Assembly (NCBI GenBank): GCA_004369085.1
Contig: ML210162.1
Span: forward strand, 62,001 to 126,000
Reading direction: 5' to 3'
Origin: Coprinopsis marcescibilis
Taxonomy: Eukaryota; Basidiomycota; Agaricomycetes; Agaricales; Psathyrellaceae
DNA: 64,000 nucleotides
Part shown: piece by piece, positions 22,341 through 34,189 of the stretch
Layout of the letters: the number at the start of each line of letters is the position of its first letter
Numbering within the stretch: the stretch's first letter is position 1
Translations under genes and position numbers: made by a program
The notes under the pieces: model-generated
What the model was told of the DNA's origin: nothing
What the model saw: only the letters and a program-made list of their open reading frames with translations
Databases searched by the model: none

Positions 22341-22872
22341 CGCGGCCGAATTCGTTGAGGACAACTTGGAACTGGTAGTGAACGGTGTTGTCAAGATTGG
22401 GGCAATGCAGCCAATGATTCCGGTGGCCCCGCCGCAATCACCGCCACGTGACAGTCGCGTCGTATGCTACCGTCCACCTTCCGCGCCGTACGGACTTGAT
22501 GTTATGATGCCGCAATCGTTATGTTTTGTATTGAAATGAACTATTTAGACAGCGAGTTCGTCTTGAATTTGTGGTAGAAGTAAGCGAGCTGTAAAGAAGG
22601 CATTAAAAGCTTCAAAGTGGTGGAACATGTTGCACGTGATGGACGCGAAGGGTATTTGGAGTCAAATTGGAGAGCAGGGACGATGATATCTACGACGTTC
22701 CACTCTCTCCTGTTCTTCGATATTGTGGTCCTTCAAATCGTCGACATCCTCGGTCCTTTGGCGACAGTGACAGAGTTCCTCCAGCTGCTGCGTTAGAAGG
22801 AGTGATTTTATCAGCGCAAAGCTCAAGCTGACGCAGTCGAAGCCTCCACGGACTAGAACCTAGCACACCGCG
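22341..22872. other. Divergent promoter region
   Basis: Separates the ENTH adaptor (minus) from the serine-rich membrane protein (plus). No gene or clear motif seen. Confidence 0.4.
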
Positions 22873-25805
22873 ATGAAGGCATCTTTCTTCTCAAGGCGCT
22901 CTATTTCAAGAGCTTCAGGCACAAAGGAGAATGGTACGGCACAGGAAGAAGCTTCTGAAACAGGAGGCAGCGCATATAGCCAAGACAACGCTTCTTTACT
23001 TCGTACACAGGCTGAAGAAGGGATTGGTGCGAGTAACATGGGTGTTAGCCCGCTTCTGACGCCACTGAGGTTGAGTAAAAGAAACCGCCAGAGAGATAAG
23101 GCGCATATATCAACCTTGAACAAGGAGAACGAGCCAATCATTACGCCGACGAGCAATTTTAGCAGTGAGTTTCGTATCATTATCTGCTGCCAAATAATAA
23201 CACTCGGCAGCTCCAGCCAAAGCGGAGATTGCAACGAACAACCCCCAAGTTTCTCCCTTCCCCCTGTTGGCAAGCCCAGCAGATACTTTTGGAAGGACTC
23301 TGCACCATAAAGGAAGGAGAATCCTTGAGGATAGGAACGCCTCGCCCTATCCTTCAGAGAGCCCACCACATAGTCGGGATACTTCGCGTTCCAGGAATTC
23401 TGATACCGAATCTGTCTGGGCGACTCCAAGGTCCACGTTTTATTCGCGATATAATTCATCTTCGTCTGTCCACGGCACCTCCCAAGACCTGAGCGTCCCA
23501 TCCCCTTCCTACACGTTTGGCCCGCATACACCCAACAAAACCCCAGAAAAACGAACGAGGACGGCCGCGATGTACTTCAATCATCTAGAAACACCGCCGC
23601 CGTTGCCGCCGCTGGACCATCCTGCCTTTCAATTTCCCATCACACCGTCGAGAAAATTCAAATTTCCGACGATGAGGTCCACTGAGCGCCCAGTTAGCCA
23701 GCAAATGGACCAGAACCAACCTCGCGCTTCAAGGTCATTGCCTTCAGTTGGATTGACTAGAAGTGTGTCGGCCAACGCTGCCTCTCCAAAGAAGGCACAT
23801 AGGAATTCCAAGCAGTTGTCGATGAGCTCTTCCAAGGCCGAGGGTCATCCGATAGCATCAAGAAGAAGTCGCCACACGAGATCAGAGAGCAAGAGCAGCA
23901 TCACAAGCAGCAGGAGATCCAGCGCCGAATTTAGCGCCAAGAATGCGTCCCTTACGGGCAAGGATAATGGATATGATGAGACATGGGAAGTTAAAGTTTC
24001 AAAAGAATTGCTACGGTTGTCTTTTTCAACCGAAATGGGCGTTGAAGGTTAGTGGAACTGCTCAACAAATTTGAATGCGGCGCCCATCCGAATTTTCGTT
24101 CCGGTCTAGCTCCGCCGCGGACAAGAACACGAGGCTGGAGGGAATTTAACGTGGGTACCTCTTGGCATGCTTTCGTTACTCGACTGACTCCTTTATTCTT
24201 CCCTTCATTTCTCCCTGTTTCGTATCGTTATTCTTTCTTTTTGTGTAGCGGCCGCGTGGTGAGGGCGACGTGGTAGGGGGCTTAGGTTCACCGTTTTCTT
24301 TTCACGGTTCGTCGCGACAACAGTATACGAGTGGCGCTCCAATTGACACACACACCTTTGTTTTGTAGATTCCCCCCGCACGTCTGGTCACATCTCATCT
24401 CACCATCACCCAGTATCTCAAACGAGGCCTGCCCATCGCAGCGGGACAACCGCTTCTATTGACAAAGTGCGAGTCACCAGTATGTCGGACAGCAATGTAG
24501 CCCACAGTGCTAGAGGAGATACTGTGAGATCAAGCAGGCCTTCGAGCTCAAGGTCTGGCTCTCTCCCCAAAGAAGCCAGGAAGTCGGGCTCAAAATCGAC
24601 ACCCGAGCGTAGTCCTTCCCCCCCGCCACCCAAAATTGATACTATCTCGAATGCTATTTCGTCACGGAATGGCAGTTTACTTGCGCCTCCTTCCCTCTCA
24701 TTCACAGCGCCTACACCAGAGGCCTCCCCCATTTCCCCTTCTAAGCGGGTACACCATAAATCGACGCCAACACAGCCTACATCGGTTTTGAAGAATCCGA
24801 CGCCTCTGACACCGCCGCCCGTGCAAAAGGCTTTCTCCAGTAATTCCGGGAAGCGGAAAGCATCAGAAGCTGAGGTTGACGCAAACACTCCTCCAAAGGA
24901 AAACAGAGAGCCCCGTGCTACCTTTGCTCCGGAACCCCGTGGTATGCGTTCATGGCAACTTACTCCTACAATCTTCTGACTGGATTTATGACCTTTTATG
25001 TTCTTGCAGCTCACCGTGCTTCTGCTACATCAAGTTCTTCCCATGCACCTATATCTTACCATCGCACAAAACGGGCTCGGATTTCCCTCACTTCTGACCC
25101 ACAACCCCCGAGAAGTATCTACGCGTCAATGACCAGCGATAGCCCAAATGCCAAATCGACGGGCTCGTGGTCAAGTCGCGCAAGTCGCGCAAGTACAAGC
25201 CCAGTCAGTCATGGACCCCAACCATATTCCAGCCGCCCACCGTCAACTCGAGATAATTCTGCCAATGGCAATCAACATCACCCGCGCCGGTCCGCCTCAC
25301 GACGCAGTATCTCAAACGCATCGATTCCCATTTCCGCCTTCATGTCCCCTCACGCGCCCTCAATTACGCCATCTAGTACTTTCCATATGCGAGATCCGCG
25401 CAAGCCTCCCCGCCTTCAAGATACCCCTTGGACACTTTCCTTTCCTGTCGAGGTTGAAGCTGGAGAAGGAAGGTGGTCCATCAATGGCTGGGTCGATCGT
25501 GGAGGCAGTCCGCTGCACGCTTGGTTTTTCTTCGCCGGTTTCGTACTATTCCCGGTTTGGTGGATTTCTGGCTTCCTTGTTCCTATCCCTCGGACGCGTA
25601 GATTAGCTGGAGAAGACTCTGAAAAGGGGGTCATCTTAGACGACCCCCAGGTCGAGCATGGTAAGTCAGTTTGCATTCAGTTAGTAAATATTTCTGACCA
25701 ATTCTTACAGACCACAGATCGTGGAGACGTCGGTGCCGGATATTGAGCGTTGTCTCACTATTCACCTACATTCCGTTCATCGTCCTGGTTGCTATCTTCG
25801 CATAG
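22873..25805 (+). CDS. Ser/Pro-rich protein with two C-terminal membrane segments
   Basis: A long, mostly disordered protein of unknown function. The N-terminal exon contains LLTPLRLSKRNRQRDKAH. Several exons rich in Ser, Pro, Arg and Thr follow. The C-terminus holds LHAWFFFAGFVLFPVWWISG, a basic RTRRL, an acidic stretch and, after the last intron, RSWRRRCRILSVVS and FTYIPFIVLVAIFA before the stop. This paired-helix tail with RRCR between segments is a conserved feature of basidiomycete serine-rich proteins. The join between the parts ending near 24052 and starting near 24370 is in frame (donor GTTAGT, acceptor TTGTAG), but the gap of about 317 bp is long for this genome. It may hide small exons, or the model may be two genes, the second starting at 24481. 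Confidence 0.6.
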
Positions 25806-26578
25806 CACGGCCGAAACGCCAAGTTCACTACCACAACACTCTTCTCCATTTGCATTGTCTCAGGTCTGGTTTGTCGATACCATGAATCCGGCTGATGAAG
25901 GCTTCTTCACTTATTCATAACCGTAACCGTCTCATACTACCTCACATTGATCACTCATATCACGCTTTACAGTACAGTACCAGTTATTTCACCACGTACC
26001 CATCCAACCAACTCTTGAGCCAAGATTTCATTCATGGACTCATATCATCGTTCTTTCCACCCTGACATTCGTTCAATCTTCTTTGTTGTAAAGCATACAC
26101 CTTGTTTGCCGCTCACGGGTTTCGTTCCATCTTGTAATATCGCCAAGAGAGCATTGGGCCAACACCCCTTTTCCTTATCGTGGTCGTTTTCGTTTCTACG
26201 ATACTGCAGCCCCTTTGTGTTTCCGGTGATAAATCGCGTTATTTATCGGTAGACGAAGTAATATGTTTTATACCACGCGACTGTTTCCTATGCCTTCTAT
26301 TATGCTTCTGAACAGATAGGTAAAATAAACTATAACGTCAGTTTCAGTTTCACCATTCTGAAAGGAAGACCACAAAAGGTTGCAGGCTCAAACGGTACGT
26401 GCTACATTCGATACGCTTGCAGGTCGGGACACTCGAGTGTTGACCTTTTGCCTGCGGTTCGGCAGTCATAATACCTTCATGAACAGATCCGGAGGGTACG
26501 CCTCGCTGGCTTCTTCGAGGTTATGAACTCATCTCATCTTGAGCCCTTTAAAACCACTGAATGGCCTATGGAGGCACT
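25806..26578. other. Convergent intergenic region
   Basis: 3' flanks of the serine-rich gene and of RPC9. Pyrimidine-rich, no gene recognised. Confidence 0.4.
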
Positions 26579-27405
26579 CTAGTCATCTTCCCCGGCTTCT
26601 AAATCTCCCTCGACACCAGCTCCAGCGCCAGTGTCGTCGTACATTTCTTCGTCGTACACAGCATCATCATCGTCTCCAGCAAAGACTTCGGCTGGGTTGC
26701 TCCAAGATTTCTCTGTCAACTGCGGATCTATAGCCCAATCGGCACCGTTGACCGCGTTTTCTGTCGTAGTTGACGAAGAGTTGCTCGCGATATCCTGGAT
26801 GGACTGCAAAAGCTCGTCCATACGTTCGCCAAACCGGTCTTCTAATTCCTCTACAATCTACAGAATCTACCTTTAGCATGTGACCCAGCATAGAAAGTAG
26901 TATAATACGTACGACGTAGAGTTCTACAGCCGTGGTAGGCATGAGGTTGACGATCTGAAGTTTTTCGGCCTTGGTCAGATCAAAGGGCTCGAGTTTCTTG
27001 ACGAGGTTTGTGATACTCTCTGTCGTTTGGCGAATCGTTGGGAGATGTTCTGCTGTAAGGCATTGTATTGCCTGGTATTAAGGACGGCGGTTTAGTGACA
27101 ATTCTTGAAACCAGTGCCTAAGAGCTATTGGACTCACCTCCACCTCGATGGTCCTCAAATTTTCACTGGTCTCCAGAACAGAGCCCGTGTTGCCTGGGAT
27201 AGATTCTCCGGACGCTTCTTGTTCTTTTTTGAGCTTCTGAAGTGCCTTGGTTCGGAAGATGTGGTCTGATTCGAGGTCCTGTAGCAGGGAGAGGACCTCA
27301 AAGTTGGAGAGCAGAGCTGCCCTTGCATTGACGATCTATGTAGGAGAAACAGGATATGATTACTTTAAGGGTGAGTAAGCAAGACTACATTGTACTTACC
27401 TGCAT
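26579..27405 (-). CDS. RNA polymerase III subunit RPC9 (Rpb4 family)
   Basis: Small subunit of the stalk of RNA polymerase III, pairing with RPC8 in transcription initiation of tRNA and 5S genes. The first exon is only two codons (ATG CAG) before a GTAAGT donor. The next exon gives IVNARAALLSNFEVLSLL, the usual family N-terminus. Later exons contain NLRTIEVEAIQCL, a helical HRDC-like region with LVKKLEPFDLTKAEKLQIVN and LMPTTAVELYV, then EELEDRFGERMDELLQSI. The C-terminus is acidic (Asp and Glu runs), longer than in yeast Rpc17. The two-codon first exon makes the start easy to miss, but the ATG-intron-IVNAR join is well supported. Confidence 0.85.
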
Positions 27406-28603
27406 AGTCCTGATCCTGAGTTGTCGCGAAACTAGAAACGCAACCTATACGGTTTCGGTGATCATGGTCGTTGTCGAACATGGGCGCTTGTCCCTGAGTG
27501 CCGGTCTGGCCGGCATTTCGGACCCCGACAAAGAGATCAGATAAAATCTATTCTCCGACTCTCATCCTTCTCCTCCTCGTTCCCCTGACTGACCCGTTCG
27601 CTTTGTTCGCCCATATCCTGGTGGCTCTGATGGTAGAGGTTGCTTCTCCCTTTGTGTTTAAGATGCCATACTACCTCGGAGACGACTAAACTTCTCGATC
27701 TTGTGACCGTATCTCGAGCTGGTCCATGATCATCCACCTGCTGTGCTTCCCGTGGACAACATCTAAGGACTGTTTCTTGGCAGCATGTGGCAACTCTGAT
27801 GCAAATCTGCCATCTCTTATGGGTGGAAATGTCTCGACAAAGCGCTTCGATGGTCTTTGTTGTTGGTGGAGTCCTCTCGGTGAGCCAGTATCCTTGTCCC
27901 CATCGCCGAGACACGCGCTATTTGGTGGAGGCTGATACACACCAGCCTAGCGCAAGAGTCCCTTGCGAGACAAAACGTAACCCTGTTGGGTTTGGCAAGA
28001 CTGACTTGAAGGTCCAGCCTCCTGAGTGGCCAGGGGCATCGCTTTACTACTTTTCGGAGGATTCCATCACAGCCGCACGTCCCATATAGACCGTGGCTAT
28101 TCCGAACAAAGACGTTGCCTCTAATGCTGCCTAGTACGGTTCGCCCTGCTGACTTTGAGACTATGATGTCCTCGCTCGACTTGGAAGTTGGATTGAGCAA
28201 CGTCATACAAACAACTTGAATAATTTCGTTACATGAGGCTTTGGGCTGGAGGCCGCTTCGGATTTCTTAGGACGAGTTGGCTAGATAGCTTCCTGCATTA
28301 TTTATGTCTTTCTTTTGTATTAGCTAGGCCACAAAGAGCTTTGTCGAGCATGAAACCAAGGCTGCAAGGCGTCAAATTGTGGTTTATTACGTAAGATTAG
28401 TCGTGCACCAAACAAAGGCTCAAACACAGGCACTGGCAAAGCGGCGACGGGACAATTCATACTCCTTGCAATTTACTGTTGAAATACAGAATCATCCAGA
28501 TCTACTGGGAAGAGGTACGCCTGGATTATGGCCTGGTAATCTAACGAAATGCTTATGGTCTTCTTATATTGCATTTTAAGACGATATATCGCTTTCAAAA
28601 ACA
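27406..28603. other. Intergenic, only doubtful frames
   Basis: About 1.2 kb between RPC9 and NOT2, which are divergent. The longest frame is minus 27817-28206 (129 codons). Its composition is mixed, it has no recognisable domain and it overlaps other open frames, so it is not called as a gene. Confidence 0.35.
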
Positions 28604-30938
28604 ATGAACCGAGCAGGCAAGTCAATTTCATTCGCAGGCTTGTTCCATCCGTCGCGCACCGAACGACAAAACACTGATATTGCGCAGGTCAACCACAGCA
28701 GCGAGGGCCAAGTTTAACGGCGACGCCAGGCATTGCAACACAGTTTCGAGCGCCATTTCCCGGAGGCTATGGGCTGCCACCCAGAAACGTGAATGTTCTC
28801 CAGGCCGCTGGCTATGTTCCTGGTCTCCAACCCAGTAATCACCGGACAACATCTCAACAGTCAGTACAAAGTATGACCCCTCAGCCGCCAGGGTTCATGC
28901 AGACGAGGGCGCAGAGTAGTTATGCTTTTGGCGCGGGTAATTTGGGGCAACATCAGGCATCAGGACCATTGCAGCAGCAACAAATATCGTCACAGCAGCA
29001 ACAGCAAACGAACGGCACATCGACACCGATGCTACCCCATCTAGCACATTCGTCGGTTATCGGGACGCCTTCATTATCGTCAGCGAGCGAGGTTGCCCTA
29101 GATCCTAACGATTTTCCTGCCCTTGGATCAACATCGACAAATAACACCAGTAGCAGCACGCCGGGCAACGTAACAAGTACGACGAGTTATGCTAGTCATG
29201 CAGGGACGGCAACATCATTAAGTGGTCCTGGAAGTGGAACAAACGCTGGGTCGATTGGTGCAGCAGGATCAGGGAATCCCCCGAGAGACTTTACCCCAGA
29301 TGATTTTCCTGCGCTGGGCGGACAACAACATTCAAACCAGAGTCAAAATGCAACAGGAGGTCAAAACAGCAGTCAGGACAGTATACCGCATCCACCAGGA
29401 CTTAACGGTTTCCAGCCAGATTTTCAAAGTCGAGCTCGAAATTTGATGGGGGACTTGACATCTGGTTTGCAGCAAGGCACACCTGGGCTTCTGAACATCG
29501 CGCACACGCAGACAAGAAACGTTCATCCAGGGTTTCAGCAGCCGCAGGAGAGTGAAAAGCAGCAACGGGTGAGTTATCGCTGTTCAAATCTCGTCGGGTT
29601 TCTGCGCGTTGCATCCCCCGCCTCCTAAATCGCTTTTAGGCGACTTGCGAAGCTTCTACTTTGAAGCTTCCCTGGATAGTCAATGCCACTTGGAAGCCTT
29701 CTAACCTTAACCTCCATCTTGATTCAGCATCGTGACCGGTCATGCATGTAAAACAGCAGAAATCTGATAACTTTTTGTGATATAGAACGGGTCTGGCCAA
29801 ACGTCGCTACCTTCGCACCTCAACCCACCCACAGGCATCCAACCACCATCAGGGACATACACACAACAGCAAGCTGGTAAAATTCAGTGTTTACAGGCGG
29901 CACAGCTGAGATTGAATTCATATCTGCAACAGGCGAGGCGAATGCTGCAAACCCCAACGGAAGCTCACATCAGAATGCTGGGTCGAACTCGAATTCTACT
30001 GCACGGACGCAACATCCACAAACGCCAGCACAACAGATTCTGGTCAGCGCGGCAGACCGTTGGGGCCTACTATCGCTGGTAACTTTGATGAAAACCGCGA
30101 ACACGGAACTCGATCATGGGTTTACAAGCATAGGGTCGGATTTGGGAACCATGGGACTCGACATGGCGTTTTCTGGGTATGTTAACTCCGACAAACTAGC
30201 GATCGGACACTGACATCCGTGGTTTCAGCAACCTGTACTCCACATTCATTACGCCATGGGCAGACCAGTCAGCAGCACATCAAGTCGAACCAGACTTCCA
30301 GCTACCACCGTGTTATCTTAGCGTACAAGCGCCACCACCAGGCCCAGCGAAAGCTGCCTTATTCAGTGATGAAACGCTGTTCTTCATGTTCTATTCGAGC
30401 CCAAGAGACGCACTGCAAGAAGTCGCAGCTCAAGAACTGTGAGTTGTTGTTCCTGTTTGCTTTGATTATGAGCCTGTCGCGCTTTGCTGCATTGATTGTT
30501 GCAATGTCGATATTTACGCAGTACCCGTTTGAACCGCAGGTGGAATCGTAATTGGCGCTGGCACAAGGACCTTCGGTTGTGGATTACGAAGGAAAGCGGC
30601 ACACCCCCCTCTCAGAAAGTTCAAGGAGGTGAACAGGGCTTGTACACGATCTGGGAACCGGAGAATTGGTCGAAGGAGCAGAAAGAACTCACAGTGCTCT
30701 ATTCCGATTTGGAGGAGAAGTCACAACCGGCATTCCTGCCTGGACCAGGCCTTGTTCCAAGTCACCAAGGGTCGATAGGTCAAGGACAAGCCGCGGCTCA
30801 ACACGCCCAGCCAGGTCAGATAGCAGCAGCTTTGCAAAACCCATCGCAAAGGGCCCCTTTCCAGATGGGTGTCACAGGTACGTCATGCGATCTATATTTT
30901 GCCCCGGGGGGATTTCTGATAGTGATTATATAGCATGA
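28604..30938 (+). CDS. CCR4-NOT complex subunit NOT2
   Basis: Scaffold subunit of the CCR4-NOT deadenylase, which shortens poly(A) tails and regulates transcription. The N-terminus becomes continuous only if an intron at 28617-28687 is spliced: MNRAG/QPQQRGPSLTATPG. It is followed by Gln/Ser/Asn-rich sequence with two DFPALG motifs (DPNDFPALGS and PDDFPALGGQ), which are hallmarks of NOT2. The C-terminal NOT2/3/5 domain is clear: SAADRWGLLSLV, GSDLGTMGLDM, YSTFITPWADQ, DETLFFMFYSSPRDALQ, AAQELYNRNWRWHKDLRLW and QGLYTIWEPENWSKEQ. The stop is TGA after ..MGVTA, following a last intron near 30880-30933. The yeast counterpart is CDC36. Confidence 0.92.
28617..28687 (+). other. Candidate GC-AG intron in NOT2
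   Basis: The donor is GCAAGT rather than GTAAGT and the acceptor is GCGCAG. Without removal, the frame leading into the conserved NOT2 N-terminus meets a stop; with it, the start codon is joined in phase 1 to QPQQRGPSL. Confidence 0.65.
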
Positions 30939-31537
30939 GATCTGTCTGCTTTCGACCACCTACCCAACATACCACTAGTGCCACTACTTTCCAGCCAAGC
31001 ATTGCGTCTCTACTTCTTATCCTGACTGTGTATCACCTGTACCTTGATGTCTCCTGTTTTCAACATTGCTCGTCCCTTTGAGGCCGGACGCCTTTTGCCC
31101 TTTAATTGATCGTCGTCAAAATGAGGGCGGAGCTGGGAAAGGGCTACGAAACGTGGCGGTCAAGCAAGGGTCATGCACCACGAGTATTATTAAGATCCAG
31201 GTTCTGAATGAACTATGACCTAAAGCGTCTATATAAACGGGACTGACTGTTGCGTCCATCGAAGCCATCTTCGTTCTCCGCGACCACGACATGCTCATTG
31301 GGATGATTTCTCGCGTTCCTACGGCTGATGATCGAAATACTGCCGCCTCTTCAGACTCAGATACTTGTGTAATATTCTCAGAGCACTACCGTATCTGGAC
31401 GGTATAAAATGCTGCCTGCCATTCGATGGTCCAAGAAGTCCGGAGGATAACTCTGCTCCATCTCTGGTCATATAGGCACTGCATCTGGCACTGCTGAACA
31501 GCACTCTTTGTCGACGCTCTGATTCCTTCTTACCGCG
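30939..31537. other. Intergenic with TATA-like sequence
   Basis: Between NOT2 and the prenyltransferase gene on the same strand. CTATATAAAC at about 31229-31238 is a TATA-like sequence but lies some 300 bp before the next ATG. No gene seen. Confidence 0.35.
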
Positions 31538-33166
31538 ATGACCACAGCGCGTCTTCCAGCCTTTCTTCGTGCAGGACACGTTTCCCATTGCAAACGGTGT
31601 CTAACTGGTGTGTATATTATGGCGTGGTCCTAGTGACGGCTATCTGATAGCCAATCTCACAGGGCTTCCATCCTCGCAGATGGATCACGATGGTGGACGG
31701 TACTGGTTCAGTCTACAATTGTGCCAGTAATGTGAACTCAACTCTTGCCGCAGGCTCGGGATTGGCTTCTACTGTCTTGGAACTATGGACTTGCTCGGTT
31801 CCCTGCAGGATCAACCTGAATTCGACCGTGAATCCTGGAAGGAATGGCTCTGGGACCAACAAACACGTAGGCCATTCTACCAACCCATCTATTGGTCGAT
31901 CCATTGATTCTGGGCCTATTCGCAGATGGCGAATGCGGGTCGGGCTTCAGACCAAGTCCTTTCATGACTGCCAACCATTCTGAGGATGAGATTGTGCGTG
32001 GCGAGTCTCGCAAACCCTATCTCGCCCTTCGTTCCTAAGTGACGCGATTATTAACTAGATCGAGTGCACAAAATACGATTCTCCCCACGTCATAATGACT
32101 TACACAGCTATATTATCTCTCGCGATGCTTCGAGATGACTTCACGAAGCTAGATCGCGCTGGACTTACTACGCTCTTACGCTCTTGCCAGAGGGAAGATG
32201 GGAGGTACGTCGAAGGCGTGATGTAGCCCTCCGATATTGAGGCTAACAGCATTTCTGCCTCAGTTTCTCAACAGTTCCTGGAGGGGGAGAAACCGATTTA
32301 AGGACGCTATATTGCGCCTTTGCAATCAGCAGTATGCTCAATGACTGGTCCGGCATCGATGTAGATCGCGCCCTTCGTTTCGTGGCGTCCTGCAAGGTAG
32401 ACCTATATTCTCGGAAATATTTTTTTCACTTTTTAATATGAGTTCGTAATGTTTGAATTCAGTCGTACGAAGGCGGATATGGGCAGTCCTCTTTCTGCGA
32501 AGCTCACGGTGGGTTTTATTTATTTATTTTCGTTGGTCCACCAGAACTGCATTCTGATGATTATCCAGGCGGGATCACATACATTGCACTCGCCTCAATA
32601 TACCTTGCCCCTACTCACCTGTCCGCAAAATATCTCCCTACCTTGACGGAAAGGGAACAGACCATTCGATGGCTGCTCAGCAACCAATTCCAATCTGGGG
32701 GATTTTGCGGCAGAACCAACAAAGTAGCCGATTCATGTTACTGTTTCTGGTGTGGCGCCTCGCTCAAGGTGAGAAAGACACTTGTATACCCGCATCTGCA
32801 GTATACTTACCATACGGAAACCTCAGATACTTGGAGCCAGTGAGTTCTTCGACGCAACAGCTATGGCAAGTTTCCTCGCGACCTGTCAATTCAAGTTCGG
32901 CGGAATCTCCAAACACCCCGGAGAGCATCCTGGTCAGTTGATTCACCTTCTGTGACTTCTGTGAATGCTATGGCTCAGCCTAATTCTCTTTAGACCCTTA
33001 TCATACATACCTGTCCATCGCAGCATTATCCATTAATCCTCCCAGCCTCGATCCCCTTGACCCAAATTCTGAAACCTGGAAACTAGAACCCTTGGATCCC
33101 TTGCTTAACGCAAAGCTTTCCACCGCAGCATGGATCAGGAAACACGTTCCTGCTGCATCCGATTAG
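31538..33166 (+). CDS. Geranylgeranyltransferase type I, beta subunit
   Basis: Catalytic subunit that attaches a geranylgeranyl group to CAAX-box proteins such as Rho1 and Cdc42, needed for polar growth and cell-wall synthesis. Spliced exons give GHVSHCKRCLTGLPSS, then LGIGFYCLGTMDLLGSL, WKEWLWDQQTHG, GSGFRPSPFMT, TAILSLAMLRDDFTKLDRAGL, CQREDGRFS, ETDLRTLYCAFAIS, YEGGYGQSSFCEAHGG, SGGFCGRTNKVADSCYCFW and GASLKILGASEFFD, then HTYLSIAALS. The Cys and the following His that ligand zinc in the family are present (DSCYCFW and HTYLS). Introns are very short. The early exons at 31538-31720 are small and were placed by homology to the family N-terminus. Fungal names include cdc43 and cwg2. Confidence 0.88.
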
Positions 33167-34189
33167 CACCAATTAACTGGTTCACAGATTAGTACACATG
33201 GGATTCGTAGTTTCTCCAAAGTAGACTGGCCTATTTAGTTCTCATTTCGCTATACACCTCTAAACAGCTCTAGCTCCAACCTATGATTAAACGCATTCCC
33301 GAATAGCCAAAGGACTCTCCGCTGTCAATACCATTTTCGATTTTTCATTCATCTACCCGTTTAATACGTCCCAATTTGCACCTTGGGAGGCCTTCGACCG
33401 CCCCACGGATGTGATTGGGGAACAGATCGAGGTCGTGAATGTTTTACCTGGCTTCCAAACGGCAGCTGATCTTGAGCCACGCGACGATCCCGTCCTTCTC
33501 GCGTTATAGCAGCGACACGAATCTCCGGTTGGAAACATCCATTCGGCCAGTCATGACAGCCAGGAACCCGGGAATGCGGAAGTTAGGGTACCCTCGTCGC
33601 CGACGAACAACGCTTCGCGGGTATTCTGCATAAATTCGACTGGCGGAAATAAAACATTGAATCGTCGAGGACCACCGAGGTGTCTAGCTTCCACCGATCC
33701 GTGGGCTTAGGCGCGAGGCCTGCGAGGGTATCACCAACCCATTTTTCGACTACCACGCCTTGGGTAAAAGCAGCGTAATGAACATCGATAGCCCAGTTAA
33801 GGGGAATGCAATCACGTTCAGAGTTTGTCAAACCTCCAGCATAATCGGTAGCATATGTGTGCGTGTGCGGTCACCGGATCCGGACAAGGTGGAGGGCAAA
33901 GCAAAAAGGCAAGCTGAATAAGAACCAGATGCAATCATAACGGCAAGAACAATGCTATCGATGCGGTGGAGAATAAGGCGAGTTCCGGTGTGTTAAATGA
34001 GGTGTGGGTGTGAGAGTATATAACAAATGTGGAGTGTGTGTCTCGCGAATGGGTTTGGGAATAGACGTGGGTCGGGCAAGCATAAGTGGCGGTAGAATAG
34101 TGGAAGGGAGGAAAGTTCAAGTGCAAACAATCTGAGATTAAGGATAGAGAAGGGAGGCCGTTTAGCACGGTAGATGAATAGCAATGATA
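33167..34189. other. Intergenic with an unassigned minus-strand coding signal
   Basis: Minus-strand frames between about 33850 and 33360 look protein-like but could not be joined. One segment reads GGLTNSERDCIPLNWAID and HYAAFTQGVVVEKWVGDTL, and a later one PRSVPQSHPWGGRRPPKVQ. They may be exons of a small unrecognised gene or a decayed one. The rest (33850-34189) is the 3' flank of the SUN-domain gene and contains TG-rich sequence. Confidence 0.3.

Noticed and set aside
27817..28206. 129-codon minus-strand ORF between RPC9 and NOT2
   Set aside because: No domain, no signal, overlaps other open frames, and no splice joins that extend it.
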